A stretch of 64,000 nucleotides of DNA from Izhakiella australiensis (GCF_002006995.1 NZ_MRUL01000006.1:124001-188000); one strand, 5' to 3'; counted from the first letter of the stretch, positions 44,081 to 56,497 are shown. Notes: a model not told the origin generated them from the letters alone. Numbers and translations: made by a program.

Positions 44081-44110
44081 GGCATTGCATCCTGAAGAAA
44101 GTAGGCCTCC

Positions 44111-44176
44111 AGTCTACAAACCTCATGCGCCCTCACCTTCCCGATGCTGCCAGCGCAATCTGGCTGCTGGCAACCT
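44111..44176 (-). promoter_or_regulatory. rhaB promoter with probable RhaS site
   Basis: On the minus strand the -10 TAGACT (44116-44111) is the same hexamer used in E. coli rhaBAD. Upstream, AGGTTGCCAGCAGCCAG (44176-44160) resembles the E. coli RhaS half-site ending TGGTTGCC, and TGCCAGC (44148-44154) with GCTGGCA (44166-44172) gives an inverted repeat. RhaS with rhamnose would be expected to activate here. Confidence 0.7.
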
Positions 44177-44187
44177 GGTGAAGTTTA

Positions 44188-44205
44188 GCGTGAGCAAACT
44201 CACAT
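44188..44205. promoter_or_regulatory. CRP site in the rhaB-rhaS intergenic region
   Basis: GCGTGAGCAAACTCACAT is a symmetrical GTGA-N6-TCAC, close to the CRP consensus TGTGA-N6-TCACA. Its place upstream of the RhaS site and roughly mid-way between rhaB and rhaS fits shared catabolite control, as at E. coli rha. Confidence 0.85.
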
Positions 44206-44390
44206 TTTCTCTGAATGATGTCAGGTTACGTATTTGCTAACAGAAAGTTGATCGCGCCTGCAATTCTAAAAGATTCCTTTATATTTCTTAAAATTCCGAC
44301 CGTAAAAGCGCGGTTAAGCGCGCAAAATTCAAGGCGGGACGATAACGCGCTGTCTAGTATCGCTGACAGGTTCTCGACAGAGGGGCGATC

Positions 44391-45218
44391 ATGACCGTGC
44401 TACATAGCAGTGATTTTTTTCCGGGAAGTGCCTTTCCGGTGGCTATTGAGCCGCGGATACCTCAGGAGGATTTTCCTGAACATCACCATGATTTTCATGA
44501 AATTGTCCTGGTTGAGCAGGGATCAGGCGTACACGTGTTTAACGGCCAGCCGCAGGCGTTATCCGCAGGCTGCGTCTGCTTTATCCGCGACAGCGATCGC
44601 CATCTTTATGAGCAGACGAATAACCTGTGCCTGACGAATGTGTTGTATCGCGGCCCGGAAGCGTTTCGCTTTATCAACAGCCTGCGCGACTGGCTGCCCC
44701 AGCCACAGGCCAGCGACTATAACGCCCGCTGGCGTATCAGCTCGCCGGCACTGCGCCAGGCCAGAGACTTGATCGATCGCATGGCTGAGCTATCCGGCCA
44801 CTACTCACTGGAAAACCAGGCCTGGCAGGAAACATTGTTTATGCAGTTGCTAATCTGTCTGCGCAAAGGCGGCGAAGCGCTGCAGGATGAAAATAGCGCC
44901 GATACCCGGCTGCTGCGCCTGCTGGAATGGCTCAACAGCCATTATGGCGAAGAGGTGGACTGGGCCTCGCTGGCGCAGCATTTTTCGCTGCCACTGCGCA
45001 CCCTGCATCGTCAGTTGAAACAGCAGACTGGCAGCACGCCGCAGCGCTATCTGACGCGTTTACGTCTGTTGCAGGCGCGCCATCAGCTGCGCCACAGCGA
45101 GAGCCGAATCACCGATATTGCCTTTCAGTGCGGCTTTGGCGACAGTAATCATTTTTCCACCCTGTTTCGTCGGGAGTTTGGCTGTACGCCGCGCGCCGAG
45201 CGTCAGCACGCCCTTTAG
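44391..45218 (+). CDS. rhaS: L-rhamnose operon activator RhaS
   Basis: RhaS is an AraC-family activator that turns on rhaBAD and rhaT with rhamnose. The 275-residue protein has an N-terminal cupin sensing domain ([19 protein letters not shown] near residues 28-46) and two C-terminal helix-turn-helix motifs, [21 protein letters not shown] near 198 and [25 protein letters not shown] near 243. The start [13 protein letters not shown] matches E. coli. rhaR follows after 13 bp, so the two are co-transcribed. Confidence 0.96.
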   Translation: MTVLHSSDFFPGSAFPVAIEPRIPQEDFPEHHHDFHEIVLVEQGSGVHVFNGQPQALSAGCVCFIRDSDRHLYEQTNNLCLTNVLYRGPEAFRFINSLRDWLPQPQASDYNARWRISSPALRQARDLIDRMAELSGHYSLENQAWQETLFMQLLICLRKGGEALQDENSADTRLLRLLEWLNSHYGEEVDWASLAQHFSLPLRTLHRQLKQQTGSTPQRYLTRLRLLQARHQLRHSESRITDIAFQCGFGDSNHFSTLFRREFGCTPRAERQHAL

Positions 45219-45231
45219 AGAGGAGTACGGC

Positions 45232-46122
45232 ATGACCCTTATTCTGGCCCGCGAGGACTATTTCCCCTCCCCGTCCATGCCGGTCGCCGTTGCCGATCGA
45301 TCGCCTCAGCCCTCGTTTCCGCCCCATAGCCATCAGTTCAGTGAAATTGTCATGGTCTGGCGGGGTAACGGGCTACACGTACTTAACGATCGTCCCTGGC
45401 GGGTGACCTGTGGCGATCTGTTTTACATCAAAGACCAGGATTGCCACAGCTATGACTCGGTAAATGACCTGGTGCTGGATAATATTCTGTATTGCCCCGA
45501 CCGCTTCAAACTTGGGTTGAACTGGTCGCAGCTGCTGCCGCTTAACGATAGCAAGCAGCCGGCCCACTGGCGCCTGACGACCAGGGGGATGGCGCTGGCG
45601 CGCGGTGTCATCAAGCAGCTGGAGCAGGAGAGTCGCAAAAGCGATCTGCTCTCTTTGCAGCTCACGGAAGCCCTGTTCTTGCAGCTGGCCCTGATTCTGC
45701 GCCGTCATCGCTATGCCGCAGAGGGCCAGCAGCGCTTACCTGAGGGGGAACAGCTCGACTTACTGATGGCAACGATTCAGGCCAATCCCGGCCACCAGCT
45801 CGATCTTGCCGGCTTCTGCCAGCAAAATAAGCTCAGCGAGCGGGCGCTCAAGCAGCTGTTTCGCCAGCAGACGGGAATGACGATCGGACATTACGTTCGT
45901 CAGCTGCAGCTCTGTCAGGCCAGGCATTTGCTGCGCAGCCGTGATTGTCTGATTAGTGAAGTTGCCGCCCGCTGCGGTTTTGATGACAGTAACTATTTTT
46001 CCGTGGTGTTTACCCGCGAAACCGGCATGACCCCGACGGAATGGCGCCAGCGCTTTATGAATGCCGCACGCGCAGGAACAGAAAAGCAGCGCCCTGCCCT
46101 CGCAGGACGCCCGTTAAGTTAG
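45232..46122 (+). CDS. rhaR: L-rhamnose operon activator RhaR
   Basis: RhaR, also AraC family, activates the rhaSR operon in response to L-rhamnose. From ATG 45232, preceded by AGGAG at a 6-bp spacing, the protein is [23 protein letters not shown] with 296 residues. The sensing cupin contains [19 protein letters not shown] and GDLFYI, and the DNA-binding part ends with [24 protein letters not shown]. It is shorter at the N-terminus than E. coli RhaR (about 312), a region that varies. Its 3' end overlaps convergent rhaT by 4 bp. Confidence 0.94.
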   Translation: MTLILAREDYFPSPSMPVAVADRSPQPSFPPHSHQFSEIVMVWRGNGLHVLNDRPWRVTCGDLFYIKDQDCHSYDSVNDLVLDNILYCPDRFKLGLNWSQLLPLNDSKQPAHWRLTTRGMALARGVIKQLEQESRKSDLLSLQLTEALFLQLALILRRHRYAAEGQQRLPEGEQLDLLMATIQANPGHQLDLAGFCQQNKLSERALKQLFRQQTGMTIGHYVRQLQLCQARHLLRSRDCLISEVAARCGFDDSNYFSVVFTRETGMTPTEWRQRFMNAARAGTEKQRPALAGRPLS

Positions 46123-47153
46123 CTCGCCATTCCTAAGCCGACGATATTCGCCGCAATGATAATCACCACGCATCCCAAAGAGAGCACGCCTATCGGACGG
46201 CGACCGACCGCCTTCCACTCTTTCAGCAGCAGCCCGACGATGCCGCCGCACAGCACATAAAGACTCATGTGCAGCATCCAACTGACGAAGTCATACTGCG
46301 CCGGAATTCTGGCGTGTCCCCAGGCATAGAAAAAGAATTGCAGATACCACATGGTGCCCCCCAGCAGGGCAAACAGCAGATTGCTTATCAGCAGCGGCTT
46401 CGCTACCGACAGGTCGGCTTTCAGCGACAGCTCCGGCTTTAGCGCCAGGCGGATAAAGCAGTAGGCAAGGTTAACCAGCGCGCCGCCGCCCATAATCACC
46501 ACATAGCTGGGTAAGGCGGTATACAGCGGATTGATGCCCAGCGCAGCAGCGGCATCGTGCATCGGCTTTGCTGCATCCATTGCAAAGGACATGCCGGCGG
46601 AAAATATGCCGCATAGCACCGCCAGAACCAGCCCCTTTTTCAGGCTGAACTCCTGCGCGTTGATCCCGAGCACCCGTTCTTTCATCAGGCCGGCACGGGA
46701 AACAATCGCCACGCCAACCAGCGCCACTAACACGCCCAGCAGCGTCAGGCGGCCACCTGTTGAGCTGAAAAGCTCCACAAATCGGCCCTGAAGCAGCGGC
46801 GTCATCAGCGTACCGACCACCAGCGTAATGCCGATGGCGATGCCGATACCCATCGACATGCCGAGATAGCGCATCGTCAGGCCATAGTTGACGTTACCCA
46901 CGCCCCACATCGCGCCGAACAAAAACACCGGCATCAGTTGGGAAAGGGTAAACGAACGATAGTAAGCCCAGAAGTCTGGCAGCAGGATAACGCTGACCAC
47001 CGCCGGCAGAATCAACCACGACATAAAGCCGCCCACCGACCACATAGTTTCCCACGACCAGTGACGCACTTTTTTGAAGGGGGCGTAAAAGCAAGCGGCG
47101 CTGGCAGCCCCGACCAGGTGCCATAGTATCCCGGCTAAAATGGCATTATTCAT
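46119..47153 (-). CDS. rhaT: L-rhamnose/proton symporter
   Basis: RhaT imports L-rhamnose with protons at the inner membrane. The 344-residue protein (same as E. coli) has ten predicted hydrophobic helices and conserved [24 protein letters not shown]-type N-terminal, [23 protein letters not shown] and [13 protein letters not shown] segments. I start at ATG 47153 ([13 protein letters not shown]) behind AAGGA; the frame is open 65 codons further but those bases form the promoter and do not resemble the family. Confidence 0.95.
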   Translation of the reverse strand: MNNAILAGILWHLVGAASAACFYAPFKKVRHWSWETMWSVGGFMSWLILPAVVSVILLPDFWAYYRSFTLSQLMPVFLFGAMWGVGNVNYGLTMRYLGMSMGIGIAIGITLVVGTLMTPLLQGRFVELFSSTGGRLTLLGVLVALVGVAIVSRAGLMKERVLGINAQEFSLKKGLVLAVLCGIFSAGMSFAMDAAKPMHDAAAALGINPLYTALPSYVVIMGGGALVNLAYCFIRLALKPELSLKADLSVAKPLLISNLLFALLGGTMWYLQFFFYAWGHARIPAQYDFVSWMLHMSLYVLCGGIVGLLLKEWKAVGRRPIGVLSLGCVVIIIAANIVGLGMAS

Positions 47154-47211
47154 TGTTATCTGTCCTTCATCAGGTTGAGAGGAGCGACGTAATGCCGCCC
47201 GGACAGTGTCG

Positions 47212-47254
47212 AGTCTACGACCGGGTGAAAACGGGCAGCCTTTCGCTGGCTGCC
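47212..47254 (-). promoter_or_regulatory. rhaT promoter with probable RhaS site
   Basis: On the minus strand TAGACT (47217-47212) repeats the rhaB -10 hexamer. Upstream, GGCAGCCAGCGAAAGG (47254-47239) shares 14 of 16 bases with a word in the aldA promoter and GCAGCCAG with the rhaB promoter. CAGCGAAA here is the 3' arm of a perfect 8-bp inverted repeat with TTTCGCTG 13 bp away. Confidence 0.6.
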
Positions 47255-47291
47255 CCGCCGTCAGCGAAACTGGCAAAAATCGCCAACTCCC

Positions 47292-47307
47292 GCTGATGGC
47301 GATCACA
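47292..47307. promoter_or_regulatory. Probable CRP site between rhaT and aldA
   Basis: On the minus strand TGTGATCGCCATCAGC matches the CRP consensus TGTGA-N6-TCACA in eight of ten half-site positions. It could serve both divergent genes. Confidence 0.65.
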
Positions 47308-47392
47308 ATTCCGCTATCTTCTGGCGGGCGGCGCCCGAGTGTTTCCACCGCCGCCAGTCGACCAGCCCGGTCATTTCGCGCTTATTGCCACT

Positions 47393-47422
47393 CTGGTTGC
47401 CGGGGTGGCAGCCAGAAAAAGG
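47393..47422 (+). promoter_or_regulatory. Palindromic operator candidate upstream of aldA
   Basis: CTGGTTGCC and GGCAGCCAG form a 9-bp inverted repeat with one mismatch around GGGGT (47393-47415), and the right arm continues to GGCAGCCAGAAAAAGG (47407-47422). It lies about 87 bp before aldA. TGGTTGCC equals the core of the E. coli rhaBAD RhaS half-site, so RhaS is the likely ligand. Confidence 0.6.
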
Positions 47423-47508
47423 TATATCCCGCCGCTCTGCGTCACCCTCTGCATTACGCAGCAAAAACGCAACAACCTGATAACCAAACATTGACGGAGA
47501 ACCGATAA

Positions 47509-48945
47509 ATGACCCTGAAACAGGCACATATGTATATCAACGGCGAGTTTATCGCCCCGCGGGATGACAAATCCATCGCGGTGATTAACCCGTCAACCGA
47601 GGCGATAATCGCCCACATTCCTGACGGCAGCCGATTGGACGCACAGCAGGCGCTGCTCGCTGCCGAACAGGCACAGCCCGGCTGGGAGGCACTGCCAGCG
47701 GTAGAACGCGGCGTCTGGCTACACAAAATCGCCGACGGCATCCGCCAGCGCGAAGTGGAAATCAGCGCCACTATCGTCGCCGAAGGCGGTAAAACCCAGG
47801 AGCTGGCGCAAACCGAGGTGCTGTTCACCGCAGATTACCTCGACTATATGGCCGAGTGGGCCAGGCGCTATGAAGGCGAAATCATCAACAGCGATCGTCC
47901 CAATGAAAATATTTTTGTTTTTAAAAAAGCGCTCGGCGTCACCACCGGCATCCTGCCGTGGAACTTTCCTTTCTTTTTAATCGCCCGCAAGGCGGCGCCG
48001 GCGTTAATTACCGGCAATACCATCGTGATTAAGCCCAGCGAGCTGACGCCGCTGAACGCCGCGCTGTTTTGCGAAATAGTGCATCAGGTCGGGCTGCCAA
48101 AAGGCGTGTTCAACCTGGTATACGGCACCGGCCCGGTGGTGGGTCAGGAGCTGGCGGCCAATCCGAAGGTCGCCATGGTCAGCCTGACCGGCAGCGTGCG
48201 CGCCGGTATGGAAACCATGCGCAGCGCGGCGCAAAACATTACCAAAGTCTCGCTGGAACTGGGCGGTAAAGCCCCCGCCATCGTGATGGACGACGCCGAC
48301 CTCGAACTGGCGGTAAAAGCTATCGTTGCTTCTCGGGTGATCAATACCGGGCAGGTTTGTAACTGCGCCGAGCGCGTCTACGTTCAGTCCGGTATCTACG
48401 ACAGATTCATCACCCGCATCACTGAGGAGATGGAACGCGTACAGTTTGGCGATCCGGCCGAGCGTAAGGGGTTGGACATGGGACCACTAATCAGCGACGC
48501 CGCGCTAAACGCCGTGGAAGAAAAAGTTGAACGTGCGGTTAGCCAGGGCGCGACGCTGCTGCTGGGCGGTAAACGCAGCGCAGGTAAGGGGTATTTCTTT
48601 CCACCGACCCTGCTGACTAACGTCAGCCAGCAGATGGATATCATGAAAGAAGAGACCTTTGGTCCGGTGCTTCCCGTGGCGCGCTTCGATAAGCTTGAAG
48701 AGGCCGTGGCGATGGCCAACGACAGCGAATACGGGCTGACCTCATCCATCTATACGCAGAATCTGAATACCGCCATGCAGGCGCTGCGTCAGCTAAAGTT
48801 TGGCGAAACCTACATCAACCGCGAGAACTTCGAAGCGATGCAGGGGTTCCACGCCGGCTGGCGTAAATCCGGCACCGGCGGCGCCGACGGTCGTCACGGC
48901 CTGAGCGAATACCTGCAAACCCACGTCGCTTATCTACAATTCTAA
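47509..48945 (+). CDS. aldA: Lactaldehyde dehydrogenase
   Basis: AldA oxidises L-lactaldehyde to L-lactate with NAD+. The 478-residue aldehyde dehydrogenase (E. coli AldA 479) has the Rossmann loop LTGSVRAGMETM near 225, the glutamate in LELGGKAPAIVMDDAD near 250 and the catalytic cysteine in INTGQVCNCAERVYV near residue 285. Close similarity to E. coli AldA extends to the C-terminal YINRENFEAMQGFHAGWRKSG. It lies between rhaT and lutABC, so it links RhaD's product to lactate oxidation. Confidence 0.95.
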   Translation: MTLKQAHMYINGEFIAPRDDKSIAVINPSTEAIIAHIPDGSRLDAQQALLAAEQAQPGWEALPAVERGVWLHKIADGIRQREVEISATIVAEGGKTQELAQTEVLFTADYLDYMAEWARRYEGEIINSDRPNENIFVFKKALGVTTGILPWNFPFFLIARKAAPALITGNTIVIKPSELTPLNAALFCEIVHQVGLPKGVFNLVYGTGPVVGQELAANPKVAMVSLTGSVRAGMETMRSAAQNITKVSLELGGKAPAIVMDDADLELAVKAIVASRVINTGQVCNCAERVYVQSGIYDRFITRITEEMERVQFGDPAERKGLDMGPLISDAALNAVEEKVERAVSQGATLLLGGKRSAGKGYFFPPTLLTNVSQQMDIMKEETFGPVLPVARFDKLEEAVAMANDSEYGLTSSIYTQNLNTAMQALRQLKFGETYINRENFEAMQGFHAGWRKSGTGGADGRHGLSEYLQTHVAYLQF

Positions 48946-48999
48946 TTATTGCCGTTAAGCGGCTGCGCCCGCCGTCAGCGGAACAAGGACAGATAAATT

Positions 49000-49743
49000 A
49001 TGAAAATCGCGCTATTCGTTCCCTGCTTTGTTGATGCCTGGTTTCCGGAGGTCGGCATCGCCACGCTGGAACTGCTGGAACGCCTGGGCTGCGAAGTGGA
49101 TTATCCGCCGCGGCAAACCTGCTGCGGTCAGCCGATGGCTAACAGCGGCTGCATGGAAGCGGCAGCGGGTAGCGAAGCGCTGCTGGTGGAAAATTTTCGC
49201 GGCTACGATTATATCGTTGGCCCTTCCGCCAGCTGTATTCATCATATCCGTCACCACCTGACGGCCATTGCCCAAAGTGAGGAAGTTAAGCAAGTGCGCG
49301 CCAACAGCTATGAACTGGTGGAGTTTTTGCACGACGTTCTGCAAGTACGTGAGTTTCCCTGGGCCGAATTCCACCACCGCGTAGGCCTGCACAACAGTTG
49401 CAGCGCCCTGCGCGGCTTGCAGCACGCCTCCATCTCTGAAGTCGAAGCGCCATTTTTTTCCAAGCCGCTGTCGCTGCTACAGGGGGTAAAAGGCATTGAA
49501 TTTACCACGCCGCAGCGTCCCGACGAGTGCTGCGGATTCGGTGGCACCTTCAGCGTCAGCGAGGCGCCGGTTTCAGCCAAAATGGGCTATGACAAGGTCA
49601 ATGATCATCAGCAGGCCGGCGCGGAATATATCGTGTCTGCCGATATGTCCTGCCTGATGCACCAAAAAGGTTGTGCGCAACGCATGGGAATGGGGCTGAA
49701 ATTTATTCACATCGCCCAGGTATTAAACGGCGCGGCGCACTGA
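49000..49743 (+). CDS. lutA: L-lactate oxidation complex subunit A
   Basis: LutA (YkgE in E. coli) is part of the LutABC iron-sulfur complex that oxidises L-lactate to pyruvate. The 247-residue protein has two cysteine-rich CCG domains with CCGQPMANSG at residues 41-42 and DECCGFGGTF at 177-178, of the type that binds noncubane clusters in heterodisulfide reductase and glycolate oxidase subunits. The start has AAGGA upstream. It follows aldA after 54 bp, which suggests one operon. Confidence 0.93.
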   Translation: MKIALFVPCFVDAWFPEVGIATLELLERLGCEVDYPPRQTCCGQPMANSGCMEAAAGSEALLVENFRGYDYIVGPSASCIHHIRHHLTAIAQSEEVKQVRANSYELVEFLHDVLQVREFPWAEFHHRVGLHNSCSALRGLQHASISEVEAPFFSKPLSLLQGVKGIEFTTPQRPDECCGFGGTFSVSEAPVSAKMGYDKVNDHQQAGAEYIVSADMSCLMHQKGCAQRMGMGLKFIHIAQVLNGAAH

Positions 49744-49756
49744 GGAGCGAAGAAGG

Positions 49757-51148
49757 ATGAAAGCGGTAAATCACGCAAAAAACGCCCGTCAGTTTCTCGC
49801 CTGCAGCGAGCATCAGGCTTTCCTTGATAACCGCCTGTGGTCGCTGCGCCAGAAACGCGATGCCCAGATGAAAGCCACCGAAGAATGGCAGCAGCTGCGC
49901 ACCCTGGCCTCGCAGATTAAAGAACATACCCTCGCCCATCTCGATCGCTATCTGACGCAGTTTGAGCAAAACGCACTGGCGAACGGCGTGCAGGTACACT
50001 GGGCGCGCGACGCCGACGAGCATAATCAGATAGTGCATCAGATACTGGCGGACAAGCAGGTGAAAACACTGGTTAAAAGCAAGTCAATGCTGACGGAAGA
50101 GTGCGATATGCGCCCCTACCTGGAGGCGCGCGGCATTCAGGTTGTCGAAACCGACCTCGGCGAGCGCATTCAGCAGCTGGATGAGGAGATGCCCAGCCAT
50201 ATCGTCGTTCCGGCTGTCCATAAACTGGCGCGCGATGTGGCGCAGGTATTCGCCAGAACGCTGGATACCGATGCCAGCAACGCCGATCCTCACTATCTGG
50301 CCGCCCAGCAGCGGGAAACCACCCGTCCGCTGATCCTGAGCGCCACCGCCGGCATGACCGGCTGCAACTTTGCGGTAGCGGAAACCGGCGCCATCACCGT
50401 CTGCACCAATGAAGGCAACGCCGATCTCTCAGCCACTGTCCCCGATCTTCACATCGCCTCGATCGGCATTGAAAAAGTGATCCCGCGCGTCGCCGATCTT
50501 GGCGTTTTTGTGCGCCTGCTGTCGCGCAGCGCGCTCGGCTCACCGATCACCCAGTACACTTCACACTTTCGCGCGCCGCGACCCGGCGCGCAGATGCACT
50601 TCATTCTGGTGGATAACGGACGCAGCCAGCGGCTGGCCATGGATGACTTCTGGTACTCGCTAAAATGCATTCGCTGTAGCGCCTGCATGAATACCTGCCC
50701 GGTCTACCGCCGCAGCGGCGGTATCAGCTACGGCGCGGTCTACTCCGGGCCGATTGGCGCCATCATCAACCCGACAATGGATCTGAAAAAATACAGCAGC
50801 CTGCCCTTCGCCTCGACGCTCAACGGCAGCTGCACCGAGGTTTGCCCGGTGCGGATTAATATTCACCAGCAAATTTATAAATGGCGTGAAATCGTCGCCA
50901 AAAACAACGAGCTACCGTTCGCTAAATCCGCTGCCATGCGCGCGGCCGGTAAGGTGCTCGCCTCACCCAAACTTTACCGGGCGATGGTTGATACCAGCAA
51001 TACGCTGCTGCCGAAGCTGCCGCGCTTTGTGGTGTATAACCCGCTCAACGCCTGGGGAGAGCAGCGCGAGGTGCCCGAAACGCCAAAGCAGTCATTCCAC
51101 AGCTGGTATCAGCAGCGCCAGAAGACCAAAGGAGACAGTCATGAGTAG
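49757..51148 (+). CDS. lutB: L-lactate oxidation iron-sulfur subunit B
   Basis: LutB (YkgF) is the ferredoxin-like subunit of the lactate-oxidising complex. The 463-residue protein has an LUD domain in the first part (VKTLVKSKSMLTEECDMRP, GMTGCNFAVAETGAI) and two [4Fe-4S]-type cysteine sets: CIRCSACMNTCP beginning at residue 304 and CTEVCP beginning at 359. It starts 13 bp after lutA behind GAGGAG and overlaps lutC by 8 bp. Confidence 0.93.
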   Translation: MKAVNHAKNARQFLACSEHQAFLDNRLWSLRQKRDAQMKATEEWQQLRTLASQIKEHTLAHLDRYLTQFEQNALANGVQVHWARDADEHNQIVHQILADKQVKTLVKSKSMLTEECDMRPYLEARGIQVVETDLGERIQQLDEEMPSHIVVPAVHKLARDVAQVFARTLDTDASNADPHYLAAQQRETTRPLILSATAGMTGCNFAVAETGAITVCTNEGNADLSATVPDLHIASIGIEKVIPRVADLGVFVRLLSRSALGSPITQYTSHFRAPRPGAQMHFILVDNGRSQRLAMDDFWYSLKCIRCSACMNTCPVYRRSGGISYGAVYSGPIGAIINPTMDLKKYSSLPFASTLNGSCTEVCPVRINIHQQIYKWREIVAKNNELPFAKSAAMRAAGKVLASPKLYRAMVDTSNTLLPKLPRFVVYNPLNAWGEQREVPETPKQSFHSWYQQRQKTKGDSHE

Positions 51149-51734
51149 CCGCGACACCATTCTTAATGCCGTCCGCCAGCACAATATTACGCCTCAGCCG
51201 CTGCCTGATATCCCCGACTTCACGCCGGTGATTGATGACCAGCTGGCCGCCTTCAGCGAGTCCCTCAGGCTGATGGGCGGCATTGCCGACCTGAGCTTTA
51301 TTGAGCGAGCTGTCGATAGCGCGCAGCTGACGGCTTACGTGTGGTCGCTTTTCCCGGAGGCGCGAGTAGTCTGCTCCGCCGCTGACGACGTTCAGGGTAA
51401 TCGGAAATTAACGCCGGACAGCGCGCCCGGCTCGCTACATGACGTTGATGTTGGCATTGCGCGTGCGCGCTTTGGCGTGGTTGAAAGCGGATCGGTTTTT
51501 CTCAGCGAGCAGGAGCTGTGCGTCAATACCCTGGGATATCTGGCGCAACATATGGTGGTGCTGCTGGATAAAAACGCCATCGTCGACAATCTTCACCAGG
51601 CTTATAAAAATTCGCATTTCTTTACCGCACGCTATGCGGTGTTGGTTTCCGGCCCTTCCGCCACCGCCGATATTGAAGGCGTGCTGATTACCGGCGCCCA
51701 GGGCGTACGTAGCTTGCGCGTTATCCTGTACTGA
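51141..51734 (+). CDS. lutC: L-lactate oxidation subunit C
   Basis: LutC (YkgG) is the small LUD-domain subunit of LutABC. From ATG 51141, preceded by AAAGGAGA, the product has 197 residues and carries the conserved LUD stretches VDVGIARARFGVVESGSVFL near 110 and the C-terminal SGPSATADIEGVLITGAQG. An open frame extends 85 codons upstream within lutB but is a shadow. It closes the aldA-lutABC gene set; no clear terminator follows. Confidence 0.92.
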   Translation: MSSRDTILNAVRQHNITPQPLPDIPDFTPVIDDQLAAFSESLRLMGGIADLSFIERAVDSAQLTAYVWSLFPEARVVCSAADDVQGNRKLTPDSAPGSLHDVDVGIARARFGVVESGSVFLSEQELCVNTLGYLAQHMVVLLDKNAIVDNLHQAYKNSHFFTARYAVLVSGPSATADIEGVLITGAQGVRSLRVILY

Positions 51735-52127
51735 ACGCCGTCGCGGATGGCTGAGGCCGCTCAGGCGCAGCTGCCGCTTTGGCGGCGCCCTGCCAGGGGA
51801 AAGTATGCTGACTTAATTACGTTAGCGCTAAAAACACCGATAATAGTTTGCTGAAATAATAATTAGCGAAAGAGCCATCTGAATAACTATCAACTTAAAC
51901 AATCTATATAATAGAAACTATTCACAGGATAATATTTTACTTCATACGGTTAATTTTACATTTCCTCGATATTATTCTTTTCCTACAACCAATATTTTAG
52001 CGCCACCTCACAAACCGGAGTTAAAATAAGAATAGAATAATATAAACCTCAAATTTATATTGTTTTTATCATTAAAATCAATTAATTACCAACGTATTTA
52101 TTGCAGCCATTAGCGTAAGGAGACAGC
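51735..52127. other. AT-rich spacer before the alcohol dehydrogenase
   Basis: The 393-bp gap holds no gene. From about 51820 to 52110 it is markedly more AT-rich than its neighbours, with AATATAAA-cctcaaa-TTTATATT (52039-52061) as an 8-bp inverted repeat. Such composition is typical of H-NS-bound or recently acquired promoter DNA; a promoter for the downstream gene must lie here, but I cannot assign hexamers with confidence. Confidence 0.6.
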
Positions 52128-53213
52128 ATGATGCGCAATACAATGAAAGCCATGGTGTATTATGGTGAAAATGATATTCGATTTGTTGACCGTCCGGTTC
52201 CGGAGTTACTCGATCCTGACGATGTTATTATCAGAATGACGAAAACCACGATATGCGGCACCGATCTTGGAATCTGGAAAGGAAAAAACCCGGAAATACA
52301 GTTAGTTTCCCGACAAAAAACGGGCCATTTTAGCGGCCGCATTCTCGGACATGAAGGGGTCGGTATTATCGATCAGGTTGGCCCGGCAGTGAAAAACTTT
52401 AAGAAAGGCGATAAGGTCATCATATCCTGCATCAGCCGCTGCGGCACCTGCGAAAATTGTCAGAAAAAGCTTTACTCCCACTGCCTTAACGGCGGCGGAT
52501 GGATTCTGGGATATATGATTGATGGCACCCAGGCTGAATATGTCAGGGTGCCTTTTGCCGATAATTCGCTGTTTATGTTACCGTCCGGCCTGGACGAAGA
52601 TGCGGCGGTGATGCTCTCCGATGCGCTACCGACGGCCCACGAAATTGGCGTGCAAAACGGCAATATTAAGCCGGGAGATAGCGTGGCTATCGTCGGCGCC
52701 GGTCCGGTCGGCATTGGCTGCCTGCTGACCGCGCAGCTGTACTCGCCTTTTCAGCTGATAATGATCGATGTCGATGAAAATCGTCTGGCAATGGCCGCGT
52801 CGATCGGCGCAACGGAAACCATCAACCCGTCGCAGGAAGATGCCGTGGCCAAAGTGCGCCAGCTTACCGGCGAGCGCGGCGTTGACTGCGCGATTGAAGC
52901 GGTAGGGATTGAAGCCACCTGGAATATTTGCCAGCAGATCGTTAAAGAGGGCGGCCATCTGGCGAACGTCGGAGTGCACGGCAAGCCGGTCAGCTTTGCC
53001 ATCGATAAACTGTGGATTAAAAATCTGACGGTAACCACCGGTCTGGTTAATACCAATACTACCGCGATGCTGATGAAAAGCTGCTGCACCGGCAAGCTGC
53101 CAATTGACCAGCTGATTACCCACCATTTCCACTTTGATGAAATGGAGCAGGCTTATGACGTGTTTAAACACGCCGCCGACCAAAAGGCGATGAAGGTTAT
53201 CGTTGAGTACTGA
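52128..53213 (+). CDS. Zinc-dependent, probably NAD-linked alcohol dehydrogenase
   Basis: The 361-residue medium-chain dehydrogenase belongs to the secondary-alcohol/threonine dehydrogenase branch. Catalytic zinc ligands appear as Cys43 (TICGTD), His75-Glu76 (GHEGVG) and Asp165 (MLSDALPT); the structural zinc lobe has Cys105, 108, 111 and 119. The nucleotide loop is GAGPVG at 190-195, and Asp214 at the end of the second strand favours NAD+. Substrate is unknown. Beside aldA and rhaD it might reduce lactaldehyde or a related carbonyl, but this is only a guess from position. An AAGGAG site precedes the ATG. Confidence 0.85.
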   Translation: MMRNTMKAMVYYGENDIRFVDRPVPELLDPDDVIIRMTKTTICGTDLGIWKGKNPEIQLVSRQKTGHFSGRILGHEGVGIIDQVGPAVKNFKKGDKVIISCISRCGTCENCQKKLYSHCLNGGGWILGYMIDGTQAEYVRVPFADNSLFMLPSGLDEDAAVMLSDALPTAHEIGVQNGNIKPGDSVAIVGAGPVGIGCLLTAQLYSPFQLIMIDVDENRLAMAASIGATETINPSQEDAVAKVRQLTGERGVDCAIEAVGIEATWNICQQIVKEGGHLANVGVHGKPVSFAIDKLWIKNLTVTTGLVNTNTTAMLMKSCCTGKLPIDQLITHHFHFDEMEQAYDVFKHAADQKAMKVIVEY

Positions 53214-53226
53214 CCGTAACACAGAC

Positions 53227-53255
53227 AAAAAAATCCCCGCCGCGCGGGGATTTTT
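53227..53255. terminator. Bidirectional terminator between adh and carB
   Basis: AAAAATCCCCGC and GCGGGGATTTTT form a 12-bp stem with a CGC loop. T-runs exit on both strands, so it ends both the dehydrogenase gene and the carAB operon. Confidence 0.93.
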
Positions 53256-53272
53256 CTAACAGATAGCCGGAC

Positions 53273-56497
<3,225 letters not shown>

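Noticed and set aside
47154-47348. N-terminal extension of RhaT by 65 residues
   Set aside because: The added residues do not resemble a membrane helix or the family, and the bases carry the rhaT promoter and CRP site.
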